From: Ferrovibrio sp036381655
GTDB lineage: Bacteria > Pseudomonadota > Alphaproteobacteria > Ferrovibrionales > Ferrovibrionaceae
NCBI RefSeq assembly: GCF_036381655.1
Contig: NZ_DASVCJ010000023.1
Location: 6,697-70,696, forward strand
Direction: 5' to 3'
Length of the DNA stretch: 64,000 bases
Below are positions 16,363 to 25,917 of the stretch, in pieces; within the stretch, counting starts at the first letter, position 1; each line of letters opens with the position of its first letter. The notes beneath the pieces are model-generated. The model had not been told where the DNA came from, searched no databases, and was given only the letters and a program-made list of their open reading frames with translations. A program made the translations under genes and the position numbers.

Positions 16363-17442
16363 CTAGAGGGCGATCCGCAGCCCGCTGTCGCGATCGAAAA
16401 GATGGGCATGGGCAAGGTCGGCGATCAGGCCGGGCTTGGAATGATCGTGATAGCCCGCATGGCTGGGAACCCGGGCGACCAGGTCCTCCCCGGCGATCTT
16501 GCCGTGCAGCAGCGTATCCGCGCCGAGTTCCTCCGCCACATCGACATCCAGCTGGATCTGCGCCGCCTCTCCCTGGCGGGCGATCCGCAACTGCTCCGGA
16601 CGAATCCCCAGGGTGTATTCCCCCGCCGGGACCGTCCAGCCGCTTGGAAGTGCCAGTCTGGTCCCGTCACGCAGTTTCGCCTCGAGATTGCCGGGGGTGC
16701 CGGCGATCTCGCAGGTCAGGAAGTTCATCGCGGGCAAGCCGATGAAGCTGCCGACATAGGTGGTGGCCGGCTTGTTGTAGACCTCCTGCGGCGTTCCGAT
16801 CTGATCGGCCCGCCCCAGATTCATGACAACCAGCCGGTCGGCGAGCGTCATCGCTTCGACCTGATCATGGGTAACGTAGATCGACGTCACGCCGAGCTGC
16901 TGATGCAGCCGCTTGATCTCGAGCCGCATCTGGACGCGCAGCTTGGCGTCCAGGTTGCTGAGCGGCTCGTCGAACAGGAACACGCTCGGCTCGCGGACGA
17001 TGGCGCGGCCCATGGCCACGCGCTGGCGCTGGCCGCCTGAAAGCTCGCGCGGCTTGCGCTGCAGATACGGCTGCAATTGCAGGATTTCGGCGGCCTGCTG
17101 AACGCGCTTTTCGATGTCCGATTTGCTCATGCCGCGAATGCGCAGGCCATAGGACATGTTCTCGTAGACGCTCATATGCGGGTAGAGCGCATAATTCTGG
17201 AACACCATCGCAATGTCGCGATCGCGCGGCTCGATGTTATTAACGACGCGATCGCCGATGGCGATCTCTCCCTCGGTGATCGCCTCCAGGCCGGCGATCA
17301 TGCGCAGCAAGGTCGATTTGCCGCAGCCGGACGGACCGACGATGACGATGAACTCGCCATCGGCGATGTCCATGTCGATGCCATGGATGGCCTTGACCGG
17401 GCCGTAATTCTTCTTCACGCCTTTCAGCGTCACTTTCGCCAT
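16363..17442 (-). CDS. ugpC: Glycerol-3-phosphate ABC importer ATPase UgpC
   Basis: ATP-binding subunit of the ugp transporter. The 359-residue MalK-type protein has Walker A GPSGCGKST near residue 37, signature LSGGQRQRVAMGRA, Walker B VFLFDEPLSNLD, and a C-terminal TOBE-like regulatory domain (GIRPEQLRI near 280). It lies 2 bp after ugpE in the order B-A-E-C. MalK-type ATPases are sometimes shared between sugar importers, so it could also serve other permeases. Confidence 0.93.
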   Translation of the reverse strand: MAKVTLKGVKKNYGPVKAIHGIDMDIADGEFIVIVGPSGCGKSTLLRMIAGLEAITEGEIAIGDRVVNNIEPRDRDIAMVFQNYALYPHMSVYENMSYGLRIRGMSKSDIEKRVQQAAEILQLQPYLQRKPRELSGGQRQRVAMGRAIVREPSVFLFDEPLSNLDAKLRVQMRLEIKRLHQQLGVTSIYVTHDQVEAMTLADRLVVMNLGRADQIGTPQEVYNKPATTYVGSFIGLPAMNFLTCEIAGTPGNLEAKLRDGTRLALPSGWTVPAGEYTLGIRPEQLRIARQGEAAQIQLDVDVAEELGADTLLHGKIAGEDLVARVPSHAGYHDHSKPGLIADLAHAHLFDRDSGLRIAL

Positions 17443-17444
17443 GA

Positions 17445-18302
17445 CTACTTTTCCGTTTCAACAAGACCTTTGACGAACCAGCGCTGCATCAACACGACGA
17501 CGAGCACCGGCGGCAGCAGCGCGAGAAATGCCATTCCCATGATCAATGGCCATTCTTCGTAGGCATCGGGCGCCCGCATGAGGCGGCCGATGGCCAGAAC
17601 GATGGTCTGGTATTCCGGTTCGGCGGCGATCAGCAGCGGCCAGAGATACTGGTTCCACCCGTAAATGAACTGGATCACGAACATGGCGGCGATGCTGGTG
17701 CGGCTCAAGGGGACCAGCACGTCCCAGAAAAAGCGCATCGGGCCGGCGCCGTCGATACGGGCGGCTTCCACCAGCTCGTCCGGCACAGTCATGAAGAACT
17801 GGCGGAACAGGAAAGTGGCGGTGGCCGACGCGATCAGCGGCAGGACCAGGCCGGTATAGGTATCGAGCATGCCGAGATCGGCCACCACCTTGTAGGTCGG
17901 GATGATGCGTACCTCGACCGGCAGCATCAGGGTGATGAAGATCATCCAGAAGAAAAAGTTCTTCAGCGGGAAGCGGAAATAGACGATCGCGAAAGCCGAG
18001 AGCAGCGAGATGATGATTTTGCCGACCGCGATCGCGATCGCCATGATCAGGCTGTTCGACATCAGCGTGAGCGCCGAGGTGCCCCGGCCGACGCCGACGA
18101 TCTGCGGACCTTCGAGCAGGGCGCGCGCGATATTGGTGAAGAACTCGGAGCCGGGCAGGAGCGGCATCGGCACCTGGGACATGCCCTGCAGGGTGTGCGA
18201 TGCCGCGATGATCGCGAGGTAGATCGGGAATGCGACGATGATGATCGTCACGATCAACAGCAGGTGGCCGAAGGCATCGGCGACTGGACGGCGCTCGATC
18301 AT
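17445..18302 (-). CDS. ugpE: Glycerol-3-phosphate ABC importer permease UgpE
   Basis: Inner-membrane permease of the MalG type, 285 residues with six predicted spans. The EAA loop that docks the ATPase reads DELVEAARIDGAGPMRFFWDVLVPLSR near residue 185. The start ATG at 18302 overlaps the last base of ugpA. It pairs with UgpA and is fed by UgpB. Confidence 0.93.
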   Translation of the reverse strand: MIERRPVADAFGHLLLIVTIIIVAFPIYLAIIAASHTLQGMSQVPMPLLPGSEFFTNIARALLEGPQIVGVGRGTSALTLMSNSLIMAIAIAVGKIIISLLSAFAIVYFRFPLKNFFFWMIFITLMLPVEVRIIPTYKVVADLGMLDTYTGLVLPLIASATATFLFRQFFMTVPDELVEAARIDGAGPMRFFWDVLVPLSRTSIAAMFVIQFIYGWNQYLWPLLIAAEPEYQTIVLAIGRLMRAPDAYEEWPLIMGMAFLALLPPVLVVVLMQRWFVKGLVETEK

Positions 18303-19183
18303 TAGTAGTGGACCTTACGCTCGATATAACGGAACTGCACGACGGTCAGGGCGATGACGATAGCCATCAGGATGACCGACTGGGCCGAGGAACCGCCGAG
18401 ATCCTGCGCCTCGAACCCGTCGTACCAGACCTTGTAGACCAGAATTTCGGTCGCCTTGGCCGGGCCGCCGCGGGTCAGCGAGTGGATGACGCCGAAGGTC
18501 TCGAAAAAGGCGTAGACCACGTTCACGACGATCAGGAAGAACAGCGTCGGGGACAGCATCGGCAGGACGATCGTCCAGAACCGGCGCACCGGGCTGGCGC
18601 CGTCGATGGCGGCCGCCTCGATCAGCGATTTCGGGATCGATTGCAGCCCCGCCAGGAAGAACAGGAAATTATAGGAAATCTGCTTCCAGGTCGCCGCGAT
18701 CACGACGACCAGCATCGCCTGCCCGCCATTGAGCTGGAAATTCCAGTCGACGCCCATCTGCTCGACCAGATAGGCGATGATGCCGGGGCCGGGCAGAAAG
18801 ACGAAGCCCCAGAGCGCGCCGGCAACGGCGGGGGCAACCGCATAGGGCCAGATCAGCAGGGTCTTGTAGATGGTGGTGCCCCGCACCAGGCGATCGGCGG
18901 TGACGGCAAGCAGCAGCGACAGGCTCAGGCCGATCACGGTCACCAGCGAGCTGAACAGCGCGGTGATCTGGAAGGAATGAAGATAGTATTCGTCCTGGAA
19001 CAGCAGGATGAAATTGTCCAGTCCGACGAAATGGCTGGAAATGCCGAAGGCGTCTTCGCGCTGCATCGACTGGATGATCGCCTGGCTGGCGGGCCAGAAG
19101 AAGAAGATCACGGTGATTGCGATCTGCGGCGCGACCAGCAGATACGGCAGGAACTTATTATGAAAGACGACTCGTTTTTCCAT
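18302..19183 (-). CDS. ugpA: Glycerol-3-phosphate ABC importer permease UgpA
   Basis: Inner-membrane permease of the MalF type, 293 residues with six predicted spans. The ATPase-docking loop is PKSLIEAAAIDGASPVRRFW near residue 190. A transcription-stopping hairpin lies directly upstream (19194-19230), which would lower ugpAEC expression relative to ugpB. Confidence 0.93.
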   Translation of the reverse strand: MEKRVVFHNKFLPYLLVAPQIAITVIFFFWPASQAIIQSMQREDAFGISSHFVGLDNFILLFQDEYYLHSFQITALFSSLVTVIGLSLSLLLAVTADRLVRGTTIYKTLLIWPYAVAPAVAGALWGFVFLPGPGIIAYLVEQMGVDWNFQLNGGQAMLVVVIAATWKQISYNFLFFLAGLQSIPKSLIEAAAIDGASPVRRFWTIVLPMLSPTLFFLIVVNVVYAFFETFGVIHSLTRGGPAKATEILVYKVWYDGFEAQDLGGSSAQSVILMAIVIALTVVQFRYIERKVHY

Positions 19184-19193
19184 GGGGGCATAG

Positions 19194-19230
19194 AAAAAGC
19201 CCGCACCTTATAAAGTCAAGGCGCGGGCTT
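19194..19230 (-). terminator. Intercistronic terminator/attenuator between ugpB and ugpA
   Basis: Inverted repeat AAGCCCGC (19197-19204) and GCGGGCTT (19223-19230), extendable by an inner CCTT/AAGG pairing, followed on the minus strand by a U-run from A19194-19198. It lies 12 bp before ugpA. Such elements commonly keep the binding protein in excess over the permeases. Confidence 0.75.
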
Positions 19231-19246
19231 TCCCTTCAGAACGTTG

Positions 19247-20584
19247 TTACCGCTTTGCGTCGCGCTCGAACTGGCGGAGCAGGCGGTTGCCACGCTCCAC
19301 TGCCTCGTCCAGCGCTTCCTTGGGCGACTTCTTGCCCGCCCAGACGGCCTCCAGTTCCTCGTCCATCACATCGCGGATCTGGACGAAGTTGCCGAGTCGC
19401 AGGCCCTTGGAGTTCTCCGTCGGGGGATGCAGGGTCATCTGCTTGACCGAGATGTCAGTGCCCGGATTGGCCGTGTAGAAGCCCGAGCTTTTGGTCAGCT
19501 CGTAGGCGGCCGGGGTAATCGGCAGATAACCGCTGTTCTTATGCCACCAGCTCTGGATTTCCGGCGAGGAAAGGTAGTCCAGGAAGGCGGCCACGCCCTT
19601 GTATTCCTTCGCCGTATGCTTGGCCAGGACCCAGAGCGAGGCGCCGCCGATGATCGAGTTCTGCGGCGCGCCCTTCACGTCGGAGTAATAGGGCAGCATG
19701 CTGATGCCCCATTTGAACTTGTTCTTGGTGAAGGAGGCATAGCCCGCCGAGCTTTCCATCAGGATGGCGCATTCGCCGGAAACGAACCGGCCGGTCGACT
19801 CGTTCTTGCGCCCGCCATAGACCATCAGGCCTTCCTTCATCCAGTTGGCGAGGTTGGTGATGTGGCGCACATGCAGGGGGCTGTTGAACTTCAGTTCGGT
19901 ATCCAGCCCATTCATGCCGTTCGCCTTGGTCGCGAAGGGCACATTGTGCAGGGCCGAGAAATTCTCCAGCTGAATCCAGGTTTGCCAGTTGGAGACGAAC
20001 GGGCAGGAGCTGCCGGACGCCTTCAGCTTTTTCAGCACCGGCTCGAATTCCTGCCAGGTCTTCGGCGGCTTGTTCGGATCAAGGCCGGCCTTCTCGAAGG
20101 CGTCCTTGTTGTAATACATCACCGGCGTCGAGGAATTGAACGGGAAGGACAGCATCTTGCCGTCCGACGTGCTGTAGTAGCCGGTCACCGACGCGATGTA
20201 CGAGGCCGGATCGAACTTGTAGCCGTTCTCCGCCATCAGCTGATAGACCGGCTTGATCGCCCCGCGGGCCGCCATCATGGTGCCGGTGCCGACTTCGAAG
20301 ACCTGCAGCAGATGGGGGGGCTTGCCGGCGCGGAAGGCGGCCATGGCCGCAGTCATGGCTTCCGGATAATTGCCCTTGTTCGTGGCGATGACCTTGTACT
20401 TGTCCTGCCCTTTATTGAACCCGTCCACGATCTGATTGAGCAATTCTCCGCGGGCGCCAGCCATGGCGTGCCACCACTGGATCTCGATGCGCTCCTGTGC
20501 GACCGCACCGCCAGCACCGGCTATCATGGCCGTGCCAGCGAACAGTGCGAGCGCCGCGCGGGCGAGTTTCCCTGTCGATTTCAT
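19247..20584 (-). CDS. ugpB: Periplasmic glycerol-3-phosphate binding protein UgpB
   Basis: Substrate-binding protein of the ugp importer, family 1 of solute-binding proteins. The 445-residue product has a Sec signal peptide (residues about 1-30, cleavage near VAQE), then IQWWHAMAG, typical of UgpB, and ASGSSCPFVSNWQTW later on. It is the first gene of the operon and is followed by a hairpin. Substrate could also be glycerophosphodiesters; no ugpQ is present here. Confidence 0.92.
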   Translation of the reverse strand: MKSTGKLARAALALFAGTAMIAGAGGAVAQERIEIQWWHAMAGARGELLNQIVDGFNKGQDKYKVIATNKGNYPEAMTAAMAAFRAGKPPHLLQVFEVGTGTMMAARGAIKPVYQLMAENGYKFDPASYIASVTGYYSTSDGKMLSFPFNSSTPVMYYNKDAFEKAGLDPNKPPKTWQEFEPVLKKLKASGSSCPFVSNWQTWIQLENFSALHNVPFATKANGMNGLDTELKFNSPLHVRHITNLANWMKEGLMVYGGRKNESTGRFVSGECAILMESSAGYASFTKNKFKWGISMLPYYSDVKGAPQNSIIGGASLWVLAKHTAKEYKGVAAFLDYLSSPEIQSWWHKNSGYLPITPAAYELTKSSGFYTANPGTDISVKQMTLHPPTENSKGLRLGNFVQIRDVMDEELEAVWAGKKSPKEALDEAVERGNRLLRQFERDAKR

Positions 20585-20701
20585 ATTGTTGTCTCCAATG
20601 CTAATAATCCCACCCGAGTCGGGAGAGGCGACTTTTTTTACGGTTCCATCGACTGCAGTCTTGAGTCGTCTGTGTTACAGTTATATGACAAGGACCTCGG
20701 G

Positions 20702-21433
20702 TTGACCAAGCCTTATTCCGCATCTGTGCAAATCAATGAGGATCGGCTGATCCTCGGCGGGCGCAGCTTCCCTTTCCAGGTCCGGCGCGATACCCGCGCC
20801 CGTCGTATGCTGCTGCGGGTCATGCCGCGTGACGGTGCCGTGGTCCTCGTGCTGCCCGTACGGGCCAGCTTGCGATCCGGACAGCAATTCGTCACCGAAC
20901 ATGCCAATTGGATTCTGGCTCGCCAGGATGAGCGGCCGGCCGTCCAGGTTTGGCAGGACGGTGCCGTGCTCCCGCTTTACGGTGCACCGCACATAATCCG
21001 CCACCGCCCCGATGCGCGGGGTGGCGTCTGGGTGGAGGGGCAGGAGATCCACGTCAGCGGCCGAAGCGAACATCTGCCGCGCCGCCTGCGCGACTGGCTC
21101 AAGCGCCGCGCGCGCGAAGAATTTGGCGCCGCCGCCCGCGACATGGCGGTCGGCCTGGGCGTGGCGGTCAAGCGGGTCACCGTCCGCGATACGCAAAGCC
21201 GGTGGGGCAGTTGCTCGGCGCATGGCAACCTGTCCTTTTCCTGGCGCCTGATGCTGGCGCCCGCGGCAGTCGCGCGATATCTGGTGGCGCATGAAGTTGC
21301 GCATTTGAAACATATGGATCACAGCATCGCTTTCTGGCGGCTCTGCGCGCAATTGCTGGGCGGCGAAAGCGAATTGCGTGCGGCGCGGACCTGGCTGCGC
21401 CGGCATGGCGCGGCGCTGCATCTGCATGGCTGA
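20702..21433 (+). CDS. YgjP/UTP-pyrophosphatase-like M48-type metallopeptidase domain protein
   Basis: The 243-residue product has the zinc-binding HEVAHLKHMDH segment near residue 200, with the upstream RWGSCS motif typical of the YgjP (DUF45) family. The start is taken as TTG at 20702, with AAGGA seven bases upstream; the frame is open a long way upstream but there overlaps ugpB on the other strand. Family biochemistry is poorly defined. The MFS gene follows 5 bp later. Confidence 0.8.
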   Translation: MTKPYSASVQINEDRLILGGRSFPFQVRRDTRARRMLLRVMPRDGAVVLVLPVRASLRSGQQFVTEHANWILARQDERPAVQVWQDGAVLPLYGAPHIIRHRPDARGGVWVEGQEIHVSGRSEHLPRRLRDWLKRRAREEFGAAARDMAVGLGVAVKRVTVRDTQSRWGSCSAHGNLSFSWRLMLAPAAVARYLVAHEVAHLKHMDHSIAFWRLCAQLLGGESELRAARTWLRRHGAALHLHG

Positions 21434-21438
21434 CTGAC

Positions 21439-22650
21439 ATGATGCGGGCGCTGCCGCGCGACTCCGTGGCCCTGGTCGTGTTGCTGGGCTGCGTGACGGC
21501 CCTTGGGCCGCTGAGTACGGATATGTATCTGCCGTCGCTGCCGGCGATGGCGGCCGTCTTCGGCGCCGATGCGGCCGAAGTGCAGCTGACGCTGAGCGCG
21601 TTTCTCGCCGGCTTCGCCGTGACGCAATTGGTCTACGGGCCGGTATCGGACCGCTACGGCCGCCGGCCGACCTTGCTGACAGGGATCGCAATCTTCACCG
21701 CCGCCTCGGTCGGCTGCGCCTTCGCCGGCAGCATCGAATGGCTGATCCTGTGGCGTTTTCTGCAGGCGCTGGGGGCCTGCGCGGGCGTTGTCCTTGGCCG
21801 CGCCATCGCGCGCGATTTTTACGAGGGGGCCCAGGCGGCCAGGGCGCTGTCGATGATGGCGATGGTGCTCGGCCTTACCCCGGCGGTGGCGCCGATCTTC
21901 GGCGGCTATCTGCAGGTGTGGTTCGGCTGGCAGGCCAATTTCCTCGCCATGGCGACGGCGGGCTTGCTGCTTGGGGTTTGCGTGCTGCTGTTCCTGACGG
22001 AAAGCAACAGGCACCGCAATCCGGCGGCGATCGCGGTCGGACCGATGCTGCGCAACTTCGCCGCCCTGATCCGGCATCGGCGCTATTGCGGCTATGTGCT
22101 GTGCGTCGCGTTCTCCTATGGCGGCATGTTCGCCTTCATCTCCGGCTCTTCGTTCACGTTGAGCCGTGTCTTCGGGGTCGGAGAGACGGTATTCGGTTTC
22201 TGTTTCGCGTTGACGGTGTTCGGCTATATCTGCGGCGGGATGCTGGGCGCCCGGCTGACCGCGCGGCCCGGCGTCGATGCGATGTTGCGGCTGGGGACGA
22301 TCTTCTGCGCCTGCGGCGGCGGCATGCTGGCGCTGCTGCAAACCTATGCCTGGGCCGAAGGCCTGCACTGGCATTGGTTCAGCCTGATCGGGCCCGTCAT
22401 GCTCTATACGGCCGGTCTCGGCCTGACCATGCCGCAGGGGCAGGCCGGTGCGCTGCAGCCATTCCCGCGGATGGCCGGCAGTGCCGCTTCGCTGATGGGG
22501 TTCATTCAGATGACGGTCGGTGCGGTCACCGGCATTCTGGTCGGCCATACGCTCGATGCGACGGCCTTGCCGCTGAGCTATGCGATGGCCGCGATGGGCG
22601 CCGCGACCTTTCTGTCGTATGCCATCATCTTGCGCCGACGGCCGCAGTAG
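21439..22650 (+). CDS. Bcr/CflA-family MFS drug exporter
   Basis: 403 residues with 12 predicted membrane spans. The N-terminus LGPLSTDMYLPSLPAM is the Bcr/CflA signature and YGPVSDRYGRRPTLL near residue 65 is the MFS motif between spans 2 and 3. It probably exports small drugs or metabolites. Its 3' end overlaps the convergent hydrolase gene by 26 bp. Confidence 0.9.
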   Translation: MMRALPRDSVALVVLLGCVTALGPLSTDMYLPSLPAMAAVFGADAAEVQLTLSAFLAGFAVTQLVYGPVSDRYGRRPTLLTGIAIFTAASVGCAFAGSIEWLILWRFLQALGACAGVVLGRAIARDFYEGAQAARALSMMAMVLGLTPAVAPIFGGYLQVWFGWQANFLAMATAGLLLGVCVLLFLTESNRHRNPAAIAVGPMLRNFAALIRHRRYCGYVLCVAFSYGGMFAFISGSSFTLSRVFGVGETVFGFCFALTVFGYICGGMLGARLTARPGVDAMLRLGTIFCACGGGMLALLQTYAWAEGLHWHWFSLIGPVMLYTAGLGLTMPQGQAGALQPFPRMAGSAASLMGFIQMTVGAVTGILVGHTLDATALPLSYAMAAMGAATFLSYAIILRRRPQ

Positions 22651-23689
22651 AGGGCTCGTCGGGCGGCAGTTTGCTGAGCAGCCAGTTCTCCAGGCGGCGC
22701 AGCAACTCGGGATCCAATTCGCCTTCCAGACCGGCATCCTCTTCGCCGCGCAGCGGCTTCAGGTTGTGGCTGGTCTGAGGCAGGGTGATCAGGGCATGGT
22801 CATCGTCGGGGCGCTGCTGCAACGCCTGATCGAGAGCCAGCGCATCCTTTTCGGTCGAGATTTGCCGGTCGGCTTCGCCTTGTAGCAATAGAACCGGCCC
22901 GTTGAAATTCCGCGCCAGCCGCAAAGGGTCCAGCCGCATGACTGCTTGCCAGAACGGCCCGATGTAAGACGGATAGAAGGCGGCGAGGCCCGTCGGAACG
23001 TCGTCGGGAACTTTGCCGGTATCCCGGATCGCCTTGACGATGCGGTCGTTGGCGGCGAGGTAGAAACGGCGCTGATGCTGCGTGGCCTTCTGCTGCTTCA
23101 GCGCGCGCTCGATCTGATCGCGCAGGACGGCATCCATCCGTCGTCCGGGCGTGCTGATCAGCACCAATGCGTGCGGCGCATCTTCGCCGCGCAGGCGGGA
23201 AGCAAGATCGAGCGCCAATAACCCGCCTTCGGAATGGCCGAGCAAAGCCATCCTGTTCGGATCGATGGCCGGCTGCTTGCGCAGGAATTCGTAGCCGGCG
23301 TAGGCGTCGTCGATGAAATGGTTCCAGCCGAAGAACGCGGCGTAATCGGCGGTATTCGCCGGCAGGCTGGCTGCATTGGCATACATGCCGCGCTTGTCGT
23401 AGCGCAGCGATGCGATGCCGTGCTGCGCCAGGGCTTCGGCGATCTGACGCATGAGGTCGGTGCGGATATTCGGCGGCTGGTTGCCGTCGCGGTCCGTCGG
23501 GCCGCTGCCTTGCAGGAAAATGGCGGCCGGGATTTTCGTGCCCGGCTCGGCCGGGAGCGTCAGCGTTCCGGCCAGTTGGACGCCGTCGCTGCTGGTGAAG
23601 ATCACCTGCTGGTTTATCACGCTCTCGGCGGCGAGCAGCGGCCGCGCGGCACCGAGTAGCAGCAGAAGGAGTATGGTCCAGAACCGCAT
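22625..23689 (-). CDS. Secreted alpha/beta hydrolase
   Basis: 354 residues with an N-terminal signal peptide (about 20 residues, LLLLLLGAARPLLAAES). The serine-hydrolase fold shows an oxyanion-side LQGSGPTDRDGN and the nucleophile elbow LGHSEGG near residue 167; a catalytic Asp (QGEADRQI) and a His (PQTSHNLK) follow in order. This is the bacterial DUF1100/S9-like esterase-peptidase group. It lies 1 bp after the PBP gene on the same strand, so it may act in the periplasm on wall or ester substrates (inference). Confidence 0.8.
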   Translation of the reverse strand: MRFWTILLLLLLGAARPLLAAESVINQQVIFTSSDGVQLAGTLTLPAEPGTKIPAAIFLQGSGPTDRDGNQPPNIRTDLMRQIAEALAQHGIASLRYDKRGMYANAASLPANTADYAAFFGWNHFIDDAYAGYEFLRKQPAIDPNRMALLGHSEGGLLALDLASRLRGEDAPHALVLISTPGRRMDAVLRDQIERALKQQKATQHQRRFYLAANDRIVKAIRDTGKVPDDVPTGLAAFYPSYIGPFWQAVMRLDPLRLARNFNGPVLLLQGEADRQISTEKDALALDQALQQRPDDDHALITLPQTSHNLKPLRGEEDAGLEGELDPELLRRLENWLLSKLPPDEPSTAAVGAR

Positions 23690-23690
23690 G

Positions 23691-25742
23691 TCACCGGTTT
23701 ACCGGCTGGGGGCCGGTTTGCCAAATCATTCGCGGCTGTCCCGGTTGGGCAGCCGGCTCGACGATCTCCGCGGCCGGCGGCCTTGGCGGCGGCGGGGCGG
23801 GCGGCGGCGCTGCCGCTTCGGCCTTGCCGCTGAAGGTGCGCACCAGGCGATCCCACAGCGAAGGCAGGCTGAAACCGCGCTGCGGCGGCTCGGGCAGGGC
23901 ATGCGGCGGCACGCCTTTCAGGGCGCGCAGCATGAAGCTGTGCCAGATCTGCGCCGGCAGCCCGCCGCCGGTCACCTTCCTGGTCGGGCTGTTGTCGTCG
24001 TTGCCGACCCAGATGCCGGCGATCAGATCCGGGGTATAGCCGATGAACCAGGCATCGCGGTAATCCGATGTCGTGCCGGTCTTGCCCGCAGCCGGCCGGC
24101 CGATCTGGGCCGCGCGGCCGGTGCCATACTCGATGACGCTGTGTAGCATGTCGTTGAGATCGCCGAGCGTGTCGCTGGCGATCATATGCGCATAGGCGCC
24201 GCTCTCGGTACGGCGATACAGCAGATGGTTCTGCCCATCGCGGATTGCGAGAACGCCATAGGGCTGGACGGCATAGCCGCCATTGGCGAAAGCCGCATAG
24301 GCGGCGGTAAGCTCCAGCACGCCGACCTCAAAGGAGCCGAGCGCCAGCGACGGCTCCGGCTTCAGGTCGCTGGTGATGCCGAGGCGCCTCGCTGTCTCGA
24401 TTACCTTGTCGCGGCCGACCTTTTCATCGACCTGCACGGCGACGGTATTCGCCGAACGCGCGACGGCGTCACGCAATGTGATGTTGCCGGCATATTTGCC
24501 GTCATAATTATGCGGCTTCCAGTTGCCGACGCTGATCGGGCCGTCGAAGACCTGATCGTCCGGCGTAAAACCGTTCTGCAGCGCCGTCAGATAGACGATG
24601 GGCTTGAACGCCGAACCGGGCTGCCGGCGTGCCTGGGTTGCCCGGTTATAGGGGCTGTCCAGATAGTCCCGGCCGCCGACCATGGCGCGCACGGCGCCGT
24701 CAGGTCCCAGCGCGACCAGCGCCGCCTGCTCAACGTTGAGCTTTTCGCCGCTCTTGTCCAACGCGGTTTCGACGGCGTCCTCGGCCTGACTCTGCAAACG
24801 GGCGTCCAGCGTGGTGTAGACGACGAGATCGGGATGGCTGCGGCCGACCAACTGGTAGATTTCATCGACCACCCAATCCGCGAAATAGCGCGCGCTCGGC
24901 AGGGGCGTGCGCGTGCGGGCGAGCTGGGCCGGCCTGGCGATGGCGGCATCCGCCGTCGCTTCGCCAATGAAACCGGCGGCGACCATGTTGCGCACGACCT
25001 GGGCCGCCCGGGTCTGGGCGGATTTGATGTTGCCGGTCGGGGCGAACCGCGAGGGCGCCTTGAGCAGGCCGATCAGCATGGCCGATTCCGCCAGGCTGAG
25101 TTTCGACGCGGGCTTGTCGAAATACCGCTCCGCCGCCGCCTCGACGCCGTAGGCGCCGGCACCGAAATAGACCCGGTTGAGATACATCTCCAGGATCTGG
25201 TCCTTGCTGAACTTGCGCTCCAGCCAGAAGGCGAGCAGCAGCTCCTGCACCTTGCGCTTGAGCGTGCGGTCGCGGTCGAGGAAGACGTTCTTGGCAAGCT
25301 GCTGCGTCAGGGTCGAGCCGCCCTGCACGACATGGCCGGCCCGCAGATTGGCGTAGGTGGCGCGGGCCAGGCCGATCGGGTCGATGCCGAAATGGCTGTA
25401 AAAGCGGCGATCCTCGGTGGCGATCAGCGCCTGTGGCAGGTATTTCGGCAAAGCCTTCAGCGGCTGGTGCTCGCCGTAAAGATCGCCATAGGTGGCCAGC
25501 ACCATGCCATCGGCGGCCTTCAGCGTGATCGAGCTGCGCCGCTCGACGACATAGAGATCGTCAAAGTCGGGCAGGTCGTAGGCATACCAGCCGACGATCC
25601 CCGCCAGGGCGACCAGGCCCCAGATGCCGGCCAGCAGGGCAAGGCGCAGCAATCGGCTGAGCCAGCTGCGGCTGGCGCTGCGGCGGGCTGGTTTGCGGCT
25701 GGCTTTCTTACCACTCGATGAGCGAGGCGACTGACGAGCCAT
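23691..25742 (-). CDS. Class A penicillin-binding protein (PBP1a family)
   Basis: Bifunctional peptidoglycan synthase of 683 residues. An Arg/Ser-rich cytoplasmic tail precedes a single span near residues 33-52. The GT51 domain has IATEDRRFYSHFGID and GGSTLTQQLAKN; the transpeptidase domain has the Ser-x-x-Lys of PGSAFKP near residue 380, SAN of ARSANTV, and KTGT near 560. A Pro/Ala-rich tail of about 45 residues ends the protein. This is a short PBP1a-like form without an OB insert that I can see. Confidence 0.92.
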   Translation of the reverse strand: MARQSPRSSSGKKASRKPARRSASRSWLSRLLRLALLAGIWGLVALAGIVGWYAYDLPDFDDLYVVERRSSITLKAADGMVLATYGDLYGEHQPLKALPKYLPQALIATEDRRFYSHFGIDPIGLARATYANLRAGHVVQGGSTLTQQLAKNVFLDRDRTLKRKVQELLLAFWLERKFSKDQILEMYLNRVYFGAGAYGVEAAAERYFDKPASKLSLAESAMLIGLLKAPSRFAPTGNIKSAQTRAAQVVRNMVAAGFIGEATADAAIARPAQLARTRTPLPSARYFADWVVDEIYQLVGRSHPDLVVYTTLDARLQSQAEDAVETALDKSGEKLNVEQAALVALGPDGAVRAMVGGRDYLDSPYNRATQARRQPGSAFKPIVYLTALQNGFTPDDQVFDGPISVGNWKPHNYDGKYAGNITLRDAVARSANTVAVQVDEKVGRDKVIETARRLGITSDLKPEPSLALGSFEVGVLELTAAYAAFANGGYAVQPYGVLAIRDGQNHLLYRRTESGAYAHMIASDTLGDLNDMLHSVIEYGTGRAAQIGRPAAGKTGTTSDYRDAWFIGYTPDLIAGIWVGNDDNSPTRKVTGGGLPAQIWHSFMLRALKGVPPHALPEPPQRGFSLPSLWDRLVRTFSGKAEAAAPPPAPPPPRPPAAEIVEPAAQPGQPRMIWQTGPQPVNR

Positions 25743-25884
25743 AACTGGGCATTCAACTCTTTAAATTTGCTTCTCGATGGAAAGTCCGAGCGGCCAGGAG
25801 AGCGACCTTGGGGTCGCCGCGGTGTCTGGCAGGGGAATATGTCGGGTTTAGGGCAACAAGGGTTGACGGTCGATGAAATTTGAT

Positions 25885-25901
25885 ATGTTATAAGATAACA
25901 T
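25885..25901. promoter_or_regulatory. Zur-type operator
   Basis: A perfect palindrome, ATGTTAT-N3-ATAACAT, lies 17 bp before the small ORF that leads the zinc transporter operon. It matches the alphaproteobacterial Zur box (ATGTTAT-type arms). With Zn-loaded Zur it would repress the operon, so uptake turns on in zinc shortage. The match is from memory of the motif, not a search. Confidence 0.8.
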
Positions 25902-25917
25902 TTGCAATGGATGCCAG

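Noticed and set aside
20617..20639. Hairpin AGTCG/CGACT with a T-run between ugpB and the metallopeptidase gene
   Set aside because: Five-base stem, and on the plus strand no gene ends just before it; too weak to call a terminator.
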